Of a DNA stretch of 64,000 nt, positions 58,209-64,000 are shown piece by piece. The position numbers and the translations under genes were made by a program. The notes below the pieces were generated by a model. The model worked only from the letters and a program-made list of their open reading frames with translations. It had not been told where the DNA came from and ran no database searches. The stretch's first letter is position 1. Each line of letters begins with the position of its first letter. This stretch comes from a virus: IMG/VR virus record IMGVR_UViG_3300043419_000665, positions 1 to 64,000 of that record; one strand, given 5' to 3'.

Positions 58209-60011
58209 TTACGCAAGTAGTGTTCCGACAACAGTAACTGTTGAGTTATTGTTTGTGGTTGTTACTAGAAGTTGTACATTTGCACCGTCAACATTTGCTG
58301 AAACTGACATCGCTGTGCCATTTGTTCCAACAATTCCGTATTCGGTCATTGCAATGTTGTCTGAAGCGTCAAGTGTCAAAAGAACCTTTGAGATTTCAGT
58401 ATGTGATCCGTAAGCAACCTTTACAAGGAACTCTGCTGAACGGTAATCTGCCTTAGCAAATGCGTGTCCTACATGAGCACCTGCAGATGCTGCTGACATT
58501 GTTGAAGCAACCTGCTTAGCAACTGAGTTTACCTCAACTGCTGTGAAGTTTGGAACTACTGCTTCAAGAGCGTCTACTGCACGAGAATCTGTGAAGTAAA
58601 GGTTTGTTGTACCCTCAACAAGATCATCAGTATCAGAATCTGCCACACCGTTTTCTGCGGTAATAATAAGACCTGTAGTGCTGGTACCTGTGATTGCGAT
58701 ATTTGTTAGTGATGCATTGAGAAGAAGATTTGCTGCTGAAGCCTTTGCACGAGCATCTGTGTGGTAAAGGTTTGTTGCTCCCTCTTCAATATCATCTGTG
58801 TCAAGAAGATTAATCTGATCACCAATTGTTCCACCAACAGCGTCAATTGCTCGCTGATTTGTGAAGTAAAGGTTTGTGCCTTCTGCAATATCAGATGTTG
58901 TAAGTGCATCTGCGTATGCCTTAGCGTCTACCTCAGCCTGATCAGCATATGATTGGTATGCAGTTGTGATTGCTGTCTCACGGCCATCTGTGTAAGAGTT
59001 AGCCGATGTAACTGCGTCTGTTTCTGCTGTATCAACATATGCCTTTGTTGCTGCATGTAGGTTGCTTGTTGGTGCACCTGAAAGTGTCAAAGCACCTGTC
59101 ATTGTGTCGCCAGCCTTTGCTACCTTTTCTCCAACTGATGTTGAAAGAGTTGTTGCAAAGTTAGCATCGTCTCCGATTGCTGCTGCTAATTCATTAAGTG
59201 TGTTAAGAAGTGCTGGTGCTGAATCTACAAGGTTTGCAACCTGTGTATCAGCATATGCCTTAGCATCTGTCTCTGCTTGGTCAGCATATGCTTGGTAAGC
59301 AGTTGTAATTGCTCCTTCACGAGTGTCTGTGTAAGCCTTAGCATCTACCTCTGCTTGGTCAGCGTATGCCTCGTAAGCAGTCGTGATTGCTGTCTCTCTA
59401 CCATCTGTGTATAGGTTAGCATCTGTCTCTGCCTGATCTGCGTATGCACGAGTTGCAACTACATCTGATCCCCACTTGACATCTTTGCCAGTACCTGGTG
59501 TAAGAACAACGTCATCATTAAGTGACTTAAGAGCAAGGTCTCCGTAGTTAGCCTTAATTTCAAATTCGTGGCTTACTGGAATTACTGCAATCTGTCCTTC
59601 ATTTGCTATTGTTACACCATCTGTAAAGTATGTGGTGTCAATAAAACGCTTGTTTGAAAGATCCTGTGTGTCAGTTGTTCCTACTACTGAACCAGTTACT
59701 CCGTGTACTCCAGAAGTAAGTGCTTCGTGATCTGAAAGATCTCCTGCAACTGCTCCTGCTTCTGATGCTGCTGTTCCTGCTGCATCGTAGTAAGCATCTA
59801 CTACTGTACGATCAAGTGAAAGTTCTCCACCTGCTGAAACATCAAACTGGTTTGAAACTGACTTTACTAGTGTTTCTCCACCAATAAGGTCTAAAATAAA
59901 ATCTTGTGATGCTTGTGATTCTGTAAGAATTCTCTTATTGTTGATTGTACCTTGTAGGCCCTCAACGATAAGTCCACTCTTAATCTTAAAATCTTTATTT
60001 ACTGTTGCCAT
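58209..60011 (-). CDS. Tail fibre with coiled repeats (600 aa)
   Basis: After the MATVNKDFKIKSGLIVEG start and a GVHGVTGSVVGTTDT segment, residues about 185-250 hold 26-residue repeats of AYADQAEVDAKAYTDTREGA type, which should form a trimeric coiled coil. LLNTLNELAAAIGDDANFAT and ALTLSGAPTSNLHAATKAYV units follow. Residues about 370-490 contain DDLVEGTTNLYFTDSRAVDA repeats, a common shaft motif, and the C-terminal domain is beta-rich. It is paralogous in parts to the two fibre genes next to it. Confidence 0.78.
   Translation of the reverse strand: MATVNKDFKIKSGLIVEGLQGTINNKRILTESQASQDFILDLIGGETLVKSVSNQFDVSAGGELSLDRTVVDAYYDAAGTAASEAGAVAGDLSDHEALTSGVHGVTGSVVGTTDTQDLSNKRFIDTTYFTDGVTIANEGQIAVIPVSHEFEIKANYGDLALKSLNDDVVLTPGTGKDVKWGSDVVATRAYADQAETDANLYTDGRETAITTAYEAYADQAEVDAKAYTDTREGAITTAYQAYADQAETDAKAYADTQVANLVDSAPALLNTLNELAAAIGDDANFATTLSTSVGEKVAKAGDTMTGALTLSGAPTSNLHAATKAYVDTAETDAVTSANSYTDGRETAITTAYQSYADQAEVDAKAYADALTTSDIAEGTNLYFTNQRAIDAVGGTIGDQINLLDTDDIEEGATNLYHTDARAKASAANLLLNASLTNIAITGTSTTGLIITAENGVADSDTDDLVEGTTNLYFTDSRAVDALEAVVPNFTAVEVNSVAKQVASTMSAASAGAHVGHAFAKADYRSAEFLVKVAYGSHTEISKVLLTLDASDNIAMTEYGIVGTNGTAMSVSANVDGANVQLLVTTTNNNSTVTVVGTLLA
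59263..59440. repeat. 78-bp tandem repeat in a tail fibre gene
   Basis: Units begin at 59263, 59341 and 59419 and encode the AYADQAE coiled-coil repeat; a further related copy lies near 58910-58990. The copies differ by several bases. Confidence 0.85.
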
Positions 60012-60028
60012 TTTTTATATCTCCTTAG

Positions 60029-60475
60029 TTATGCCTTAAGTCCAATTCGTGCGAAACGAACTGTGACTGGCTTGATCGCAGGGTCTGGAGTGACTGTTAA
60101 AGCCACGGTATTTCCAGTGCGAGAGACATTAATGGTGCCAATATTCCCATCATTGTCAATTGTTCCGTATTCGCTGACATTTACATTTGTACCGTCAACG
60201 AGAATTGTTAGTTCGGTTGCATAGAACTTATTGTCCCCTGCAGAGGTCTTTGATATTGAAACAATATACTTAACCATACGCCAAACTGTAGCGTCAAAGT
60301 TATCAATAACAGTTACGTTCTCAATACCATTGATTGTGTTTTCATTATTACCTGCAGAGCCCAAGTCTGTTGCCTGTGCTGCTACGGTATCGATTAAATC
60401 TACATAATTTTCTTGAGTAGGTCTATCTCCAGTTTGGAATAGACTTTTAACTGATGGAATTGATACTTTAGCCAT
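60029..60475 (-). CDS. Small virion or fibre-associated protein
   Basis: The protein has 148 residues. An N-terminal linker (KVSIPSVKSLFQTGDRPTQE, then YVDLIDTVAAQATDLGSAG) precedes a beta-rich domain (WRMVKYIVSISKTSAGDNKF, TVALTVTPDPAIKPVTVRFA). That C-terminal domain is similar in pattern to the end of the 600-residue fibre (EFLVKVAYGSH, AMTEYGIVGTNG), which suggests a shared tip module. A TATAAT 6 bases before the ATG implies a leaderless message. Confidence 0.62.
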   Translation of the reverse strand: MAKVSIPSVKSLFQTGDRPTQENYVDLIDTVAAQATDLGSAGNNENTINGIENVTVIDNFDATVWRMVKYIVSISKTSAGDNKFYATELTILVDGTNVNVSEYGTIDNDGNIGTINVSRTGNTVALTVTPDPAIKPVTVRFARIGLKA

Positions 60476-60481
60476 GCGGTA

Positions 60482-60490
60482 ATTATATCA
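60482..60490 (-). promoter_or_regulatory. Extended -10 promoter TGATATAAT, leaderless candidate
   Basis: The minus strand reads TGATATAAT and the -10 ends 6 bases before the ATG at 60475. A 14-bp perfect AT palindrome lies next to it at 60497-60510. Confidence 0.55.
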
Positions 60491-60507
60491 CCCTTTTAAT
60501 TATATAA

Positions 60508-60732
60508 TTAGAGAATATAGTTGCTGTAGCCAATAACCTGTAGTGGAATTGCTGGAGTATTGCCTAAACCAATAGCCACAATTTGAATGGCTGTAAACTT
60601 AACTCTAAAAGGCAAAACTTCAGTTATAACTGTTTTTCTTGTAAAGTCTTCTACTTGTACTATTGCATAATCTATTGGAAAGACTCGTTCTGTTTTGTTT
60701 TGTAGATCGTCAAGTATGATTGCTGTTGCCAT
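60508..60732 (-). CDS. Small tail-module protein of unknown function (74 aa)
   Basis: The protein is beta-rich (AIILDDLQNKTERVFPID, IVQVEDFTRKTVITEVLPFR) with a hydrophobic end. No known motif. The ATG overlaps the stop of the preceding gene. It is probably a small structural or assembly protein of the fibre module. Confidence 0.58.
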   Translation of the reverse strand: MATAIILDDLQNKTERVFPIDYAIVQVEDFTRKTVITEVLPFRVKFTAIQIVAIGLGNTPAIPLQVIGYSNYIL

Positions 60733-61142
60733 TAATCTGTTACATCTTCAAGAATTCTCATGCTGCCCTGGGCAACTGTCCAAACTCTTGTTGGGTCTGA
60801 TACCTGAATATCAAAGATGTCTCCTGTTTGTAAGACATTAGATTCTTCTGCTGTAAGCCAAACTGTAAATTCTCCAACAAGGTCGTCTTCATCTGCAACT
60901 GGATGCAAAGCCATGATTGTTGTGGCATTGTCTGTAATAACTCCAGGAGTTGAGGTTGGTCTTTTAATCTTCATTGCAATATCCCATTCAGACCCCTCGC
61001 CTTTTAAAATCAAAGGCTGCTTAGCATCGTCTGTAACATAAACTTTAAATCCAGAAGTATCTCCACGAACAACAGTCCAAATAACTGTAGGAGGTTTATT
61101 TCCTATGTTATATAATGATTGAGATCCTCTTACATTTGCCAT
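60732..61142 (-). CDS. BppU-like baseplate/fibre adaptor domain protein
   Basis: The protein has 136 residues. It shows the small beta-sandwich pattern of baseplate upper protein N-terminal domains: VIWTVVRGDTSGFKVYVTDD, then GEFTVWLTAEESNVLQTGDI and FDIQVSDPTRVWTVAQGSMR. Such domains attach fibres to the tail. A TATAAT with TGA before it lies 6 bases before the ATG and suggests a leaderless message starting the fibre operon. Confidence 0.65.
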   Translation of the reverse strand: MANVRGSQSLYNIGNKPPTVIWTVVRGDTSGFKVYVTDDAKQPLILKGEGSEWDIAMKIKRPTSTPGVITDNATTIMALHPVADEDDLVGEFTVWLTAEESNVLQTGDIFDIQVSDPTRVWTVAQGSMRILEDVTD

Positions 61143-61148
61143 ATTGTT

Positions 61149-61157
61149 ATTATATCA
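61149..61157 (-). promoter_or_regulatory. Extended -10 promoter TGATATAAT, leaderless candidate
   Basis: The minus strand reads TGATATAAT and the -10 ends 6 bases before the ATG at 61142. It overlaps the stop codon of the preceding gene. Confidence 0.55.
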
Positions 61158-61673
61158 CGACAAACCGTCTCTGAGTGCTCCCCAGGTACCGTTTCCTTTT
61201 GCCTCTACAATCACTATGCCATTAAGATTGTTTGCATATGCACAAATTCCAACTGCTGCTGATCCTCCTGCTGGCCTAACATTTGTTAAGCCTCCAGACT
61301 GTCCAACATATAAAGTTTGACCTGCAACAAATCCTGAAGTATTTAAACCTTCCATAACTCCAGCAACAACAACTACACCATCAGACCCGTTTGTTGTAGT
61401 GTTTTTTATCAAACCCAGGATTGGAGAAGAAGTAGATGGAAGTGCTTTTGCTATTGTTGTTTTTGTTTCATATCCTGTTGCGTATACTGGTACACCAGCA
61501 TTTATAGTAGCACCGCTATTGTTTTTTACATTAATTTGAAAATATGATACTCCGTATGCTGGAAGTATTGCATCAAGGGATTCTGCTAGTTTTTTAAAGT
61601 CTCCGTGTACATTTACAGGGGAGTTTTCAAGGGGATATTTAACTCCCGTGGCAGAAAAATCATATGTAGTCAT
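61155..61673 (-). CDS. Small beta-rich structural protein with fibre or decoration character
   Basis: From the ATG at 61673 the protein has 172 residues; a GTG six codons earlier overlaps a TATAAT and is less likely. Segments such as FQINVKNNSGATINAGVPVY, LGLIKNTTTNGSDGVVVVAG and AGQTLYVGQSGGLTNVRPAG form a repeated beta structure. These are typical of short phage fibre or capsid-decoration proteins (DUF2190-like). It opens the long minus-strand structural operon and has its own promoter facing the lysis gene promoter. Confidence 0.62.
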   Translation of the reverse strand: MTTYDFSATGVKYPLENSPVNVHGDFKKLAESLDAILPAYGVSYFQINVKNNSGATINAGVPVYATGYETKTTIAKALPSTSSPILGLIKNTTTNGSDGVVVVAGVMEGLNTSGFVAGQTLYVGQSGGLTNVRPAGGSAAVGICAYANNLNGIVIVEAKGNGTWGALRDGLS

Positions 61674-61682
61674 AATAAAATA

Positions 61683-61690
61683 ATTATACA
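61683..61690 (-). promoter_or_regulatory. -10 element TGTATAAT, leaderless candidate of the fibre operon
   Basis: TATAAT on the minus strand ends 9 bases before the ATG at 61673 and is preceded by TG. TTGAGT lies 19 bases upstream. The region overlaps the -35 of the divergent lysis promoter. Confidence 0.5.
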
Positions 61691-61697
61691 CCCAGAT

Positions 61698-61727
61698 TTG
61701 ACTTTTGACTCAAAATTATGTTATACT
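61698..61727 (+). promoter_or_regulatory. Promoter of the muralytic enzyme gene
   Basis: TTGACT (61698-61703), 18 bases, then TATACT (61722-61727) with TGT before it (extended -10). The leader is about 42 nt and carries AAGGAGG 4 bases before the ATG at 61776. Confidence 0.75.
61703..61715. promoter_or_regulatory. 13-bp palindrome between divergent promoters (operator candidate)
   Basis: TTTTGACTCAAAA is symmetric apart from its central base. It lies in the spacer of the plus-strand lysis promoter and near the -35 of the minus-strand promoter, a good place for a regulator to switch both. Confidence 0.4.
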
Positions 61728-61775
61728 TGTCAGTAGACACCTACCAGGGTGTTATTGTTTTCTAAGGAGGAAACT

Positions 61776-62339
61776 ATGATTAAATTTATCGAAAGAAACA
61801 AAGAGATCATTAGCACACTCAGTATCGTGGCACTTGTCAGTGTATTTTCTAATGCTGCTAATGCTACACCAGAACTAAGCACTAAAAATAACCTTAGCCT
61901 TGAACAGGCTCAGACATCGGACACAACCTCGAAAGAGGTTTTTTTGGTTTCTAAGGAAAAAATGTTGGAGAGTTTTGCAAACAAGACATCTCTTACTGAT
62001 TTAGAACTAAAGAAGATGCTATCCCTAGTTGGCTTTAAGGGTCAAAACCTTGTTGAGGCTTGGGCTGTAGCAAAGAAAGAGTCTAATGGTCGACCATTGG
62101 CTTTTAACGGAAATGAAAGCACTGGAGACTCCTCATACGGAATTTTCCAGATCAATATGATTGACTCGCTTGGTCCTGATCGTAGAAACAAGTTTGAGTT
62201 ATCTTCAAATGCCGAACTTTTTAATCCAGTTCTTAATGCACAGATTGCACATCATATGACTGACGGTGGAGAAAACTGGACTGCCTGGAAAGGCATGACT
62301 CCAAGAACTAAGTCTTGGATGTCTAAGTTTCCTAAGTAA
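61776..62339 (+). CDS. Secreted lysozyme-like muralytic enzyme (SLT domain)
   Basis: This is the only gene on the plus strand. Started at the ATG with AAGGAGG it has 187 residues; an upstream GTG at 61749 would include the ribosome binding site in the coding part and is rejected. The signal peptide is residues 1-30 (ending VFSNAANA). After a linker, the lysozyme-like core has LVEAWAVAKKESNGRPLAFN with the catalytic Glu (about 104) and SSYGIFQINM, the classic SLT/transglycosylase glutamate-to-GxxQ arrangement, then NAQIAHHMTDGGENWTAWKG. It would cut peptidoglycan during host lysis or in DNA entry. Because it is exported by Sec, no separate holin is needed in principle; none was found. Confidence 0.8.
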   Translation: MIKFIERNKEIISTLSIVALVSVFSNAANATPELSTKNNLSLEQAQTSDTTSKEVFLVSKEKMLESFANKTSLTDLELKKMLSLVGFKGQNLVEAWAVAKKESNGRPLAFNGNESTGDSSYGIFQINMIDSLGPDRRNKFELSSNAELFNPVLNAQIAHHMTDGGENWTAWKGMTPRTKSWMSKFPK

Positions 62340-62351
62340 ATTAAAGACTAT

Positions 62352-62382
62352 AAAAAGCCACCTGTTATAGGGTGGCTTTTTT
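62352..62382 (+). terminator. Bidirectional Rho-independent terminator
   Basis: AAAAAGCCACC pairs perfectly with GGTGGCTTTTT around an 8-base loop. T-runs on both strands make it work both ways, ending the lysis gene and the convergent glycosyltransferase gene. It overlaps the stop codon of the latter. Confidence 0.9.
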
Positions 62383-63325
62383 AGTTTTTATATATTGGCT
62401 TTAAATAATCTTTTGATTCAAAATCAAGGTTCATTTCTTTTTGTAAAGCCCTATATTCCTCAACATGATTTTGTAATCCGTAAACCCCAAGATCTTTTAA
62501 ATGAAACAAACTGTTCAGTCTAAGCCTTGCAGATTTGTCCCTTAAATGCCAAGTTGTGTTGTCTTGCCAATGGAATCCGCCTCTTTTGCCATTATCTCTA
62601 TCATAGTTTGTGTATATTGCATTTATTGCTGGTGCAACTAAATTAACACCTTGGACAGATAAACGAATCCCAAGACTTATCTCTTCTCCAAGAAAATATA
62701 AATATGGATCATAGGGTGCTTTCATAAACGACTTTACTGATCCAAAAGCAAAGTTTGCAGCAAAACCATAAACTTTATCTCCATACTCAAGATCCTCTAT
62801 GTCATTCCATCTTAAAAGATAAACGAATTCTTCTTCATCCCACACAGCATCTACCTTATGCATAGATTCATTTTCTGTATTAATAATATCTTTTGAGTTT
62901 CCGTTTTCATCCCACTCTTTTGTAAATCCATGTGGATATTTTGTAAATATGTAGTCTGTACCCCACTTTACAGAGCATTTAACATATTCTAAAATTAACA
63001 TTTCATCCCAATCCTGTTTTGCTCTTGAGTGAGAGTCTGTGTGAAGAAAGTATTTATATTTTTCTGATAAAAGAGAGTTTGCTAGGTGTCTTCCAGAGCA
63101 TGCTCCGTCTGCTAATCTATAATCAATTTGCTGATAAGAAATTTGTTCAGATGGAATAAAAGAAAAATCAAAGTCTATTTCTTCTCCCTCGTGTGAAACT
63201 AAAGAAAAAAATAGCCTATCTTTATGTTTTGCTTTTTCATAAAAACTTTTAACTGTATTTATTAAATCTGGATCTCTATATCCAGCAAGGCTTACAAAAA
63301 TTTTATCCATATCATTATCATCCAT
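62381..63325 (-). CDS. Skp1-GlcNAc-transferase-like glycosyltransferase
   Basis: The protein has 314 residues from the ATG at 63325; a TTG five codons earlier and an ATG five codons later are alternatives. The start KIFVSLAGYRDPDLINTVKS, then YRLADGACSGRHLANSLL, YFLHTDSHSRAKQDWDEMLI (DSH/DxH-type donor site, about 95-115), the region GFAANFAFGSVKSFMKAPYD, and YFLGEEISLGIRLSVQGVNL are motifs of the GlcNAc transferase family that modifies hydroxyproline of Skp1 in Dictyostelium (PF11397, GT60). Homologues occur in some bacteria and phages. It lies 2 bases after a prolyl-hydroxylase-like gene, which suggests a pair. Target and sugar are unknown. Confidence 0.78.
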   Translation of the reverse strand: MDDNDMDKIFVSLAGYRDPDLINTVKSFYEKAKHKDRLFFSLVSHEGEEIDFDFSFIPSEQISYQQIDYRLADGACSGRHLANSLLSEKYKYFLHTDSHSRAKQDWDEMLILEYVKCSVKWGTDYIFTKYPHGFTKEWDENGNSKDIINTENESMHKVDAVWDEEEFVYLLRWNDIEDLEYGDKVYGFAANFAFGSVKSFMKAPYDPYLYFLGEEISLGIRLSVQGVNLVAPAINAIYTNYDRDNGKRGGFHWQDNTTWHLRDKSARLRLNSLFHLKDLGVYGLQNHVEEYRALQKEMNLDFESKDYLKPIYKN

Positions 63326-63327
63326 TT

Positions 63328-63933
63328 CTATTTCATCCAACTAACTACTGCATACCTTGTTCCATCCACAACCTCAGATACTGAATGATTATAAACATAA
63401 GTTGATGGAAATATAATCATTTGATTGGCTTTTGGTTTAAAAGTTATATCAAAGCGAGGAAAATTAATTTCTCCTCCTGTATAGTTATCATTTAAATAGT
63501 AAACTGTAGACATCCTCCTGTGATAAGATGGATGATCGTCAATATGGTTTAAAAAGTGCTGACCTTTTCCATATTTTAGAATACCGTACATGTCGTGCCA
63601 CTCATGGACTACACCAAAAGAACTTTCATAATCTTTTTCAAGTGGGTCAAAATGTTGAAAAAATATATTGTTTAAATTTGTAAAAAATGCATCAGAAAAA
63701 TTTGTTGCTTCTAATTCTACAACTCCACCAAGATACTGAACTCCAACAGTCTGTGTATCTCTTATTTTAGGATTTTTCATTGAATCTTCACCTACCCCTG
63801 ATTTTACCCTAGCCTCGTTCCAACTCAGTCCCGCTGAAGCCAAACCTTCTTCTATATCGTTATACAAGTTTTTACTGTCAGGAATAACATCGCTATATAC
63901 AATTATTCCTGGGGCAATCTCTTCTTTTATCAT
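63328..63933 (-). CDS. Prolyl 4-hydroxylase-like 2OG-Fe(II) oxygenase
   Basis: The protein has 201 residues. The double-stranded beta helix shows GKGQHFLNHIDDHPSYHRRM (His-x-Asp, about 134-136), VYYLNDNYTGGEINFPRFD, and FPSTYVYNHSVSEVVDGTRY with the distal His (about 183) and the Arg (about 193) that binds 2-oxoglutarate. All ligands are present, so activity is expected. It belongs with P4H-like phage oxygenases that may hydroxylate proline or other residues. It overlaps nothing upstream beyond sharing the boundary with a Cys-containing gene, and the glycosyltransferase follows at once. Confidence 0.84.
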   Translation of the reverse strand: MIKEEIAPGIIVYSDVIPDSKNLYNDIEEGLASAGLSWNEARVKSGVGEDSMKNPKIRDTQTVGVQYLGGVVELEATNFSDAFFTNLNNIFFQHFDPLEKDYESSFGVVHEWHDMYGILKYGKGQHFLNHIDDHPSYHRRMSTVYYLNDNYTGGEINFPRFDITFKPKANQMIIFPSTYVYNHSVSEVVDGTRYAVVSWMK

Positions 63934-63934
63934 T

Positions 63935-64000
63935 TTACCATTTTCCTAAAGGACATGTTGCCTTTTGTAGTTTAGTTTTTGCAGACATAAAGCAACCACA
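63935..64000 (-). CDS. C-terminal end of a small Cys-containing protein (5' end outside window)
   Basis: Only the last 21 residues are visible: CGCF followed by MSAKTKLQKATCPLGKW. The Cys spacing with the final Cys-Pro-Leu-Gly-Lys-Trp looks like the end of a small zinc- or metal-binding phage protein. It ends just before the oxygenase start. Confidence 0.5.
   Translation of the reverse strand, partial: CGCFMSAKTKLQKATCPLGKW

Noticed and set aside
61749-61775. GTG at 61749 as an earlier start of the lysis gene
   Set aside because: It would place the strong AAGGAGG ribosome binding site inside the coding sequence and spoil the signal peptide; the ATG at 61776 is ideal.
1-64000. tRNA genes, ribosomal RNA and insertion sequences
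   Set aside because: I saw no cloverleaf-like sequence, rRNA segment or transposase; gaps between genes are too short for most of them.

Overview
The window looks like a large part of the genome of a tailed, long-tailed (siphovirus-type) double-stranded DNA phage. The DNA is AT-rich and densely packed, and almost every gene lies on the minus strand, so transcription runs from right to left. I recognised no integrase, excisionase or repressor, and no tRNA gene or CRISPR array, which fits a virulent lifestyle as far as the window goes. A low-GC actinobacterial host, such as a freshwater planktonic actinobacterium, is an inference only. It rests on the AT-rich DNA with a DnaE/RecA/class II RNR gene set, on many apparently leaderless genes, and on two secreted proteins that look like host envelope proteins.

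Layout in the direction of transcription (right to left). 63.9-62.4 kb: the tail of a Cys-containing small protein, a prolyl-hydroxylase-like 2OG-Fe(II) oxygenase and a Skp1-GlcNAc-transferase-like glycosyltransferase. 62.3-61.8 kb: the only plus-strand gene, a secreted muralytic enzyme with a strong promoter, a strong ribosome binding site and a bidirectional terminator. 61.7-53.9 kb: receptor-binding and tail-fibre proteins (a BppU-like domain, VHGI repeats, Fn3 domains, a Gly-Ala-Phe repeat and a degenerate Hint domain). 53.8-51.0 kb: a conserved phage protein and a class II ribonucleotide reductase. 51.0-38.0 kb: LamG-type minor tail protein, portal, prohead protease with nested scaffold, major capsid protein, neck proteins, tail terminator, major tail protein and two paralogous tail chaperones. 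37.7-25.8 kb: a 3957-residue tape measure protein with apparent kinase-like and ADP-ribosyltransferase-like inserts. 25.8-18.4 kb: distal tail, tail-tip hub and other minor tail proteins. 18.3-5.5 kb: the replication and recombination module (MerR-type protein, DnaB helicase, primase, single-strand binding protein, DnaE polymerase, RecA, a small resolvase-like nuclease, a Cas4/RecB-like nuclease, a RuvC-like resolvase and zinc-binding proteins). 5.5-3.2 kb: terminase. 3.2-0 kb: two signal-peptide proteins, the last cut by the window edge.

Two promoter types recur. One is an extended -10 of the form TGNTATAMT, which in the structural half often sits only 6-9 nt before a start codon and so predicts leaderless mRNAs. 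The other is TTGACA-(17/18)-TGCTAAACT, seen twice in the replication/packaging half. The best candidates for new biology are the enzyme-like domains inside the tape measure protein, the hydroxylase/glycosyltransferase pair, the non-splicing Hint domain on a tail fibre, and the leaderless promoter set. After adding genes too short for routine ORF calling, no stretch above about 100 bases is left without a gene.
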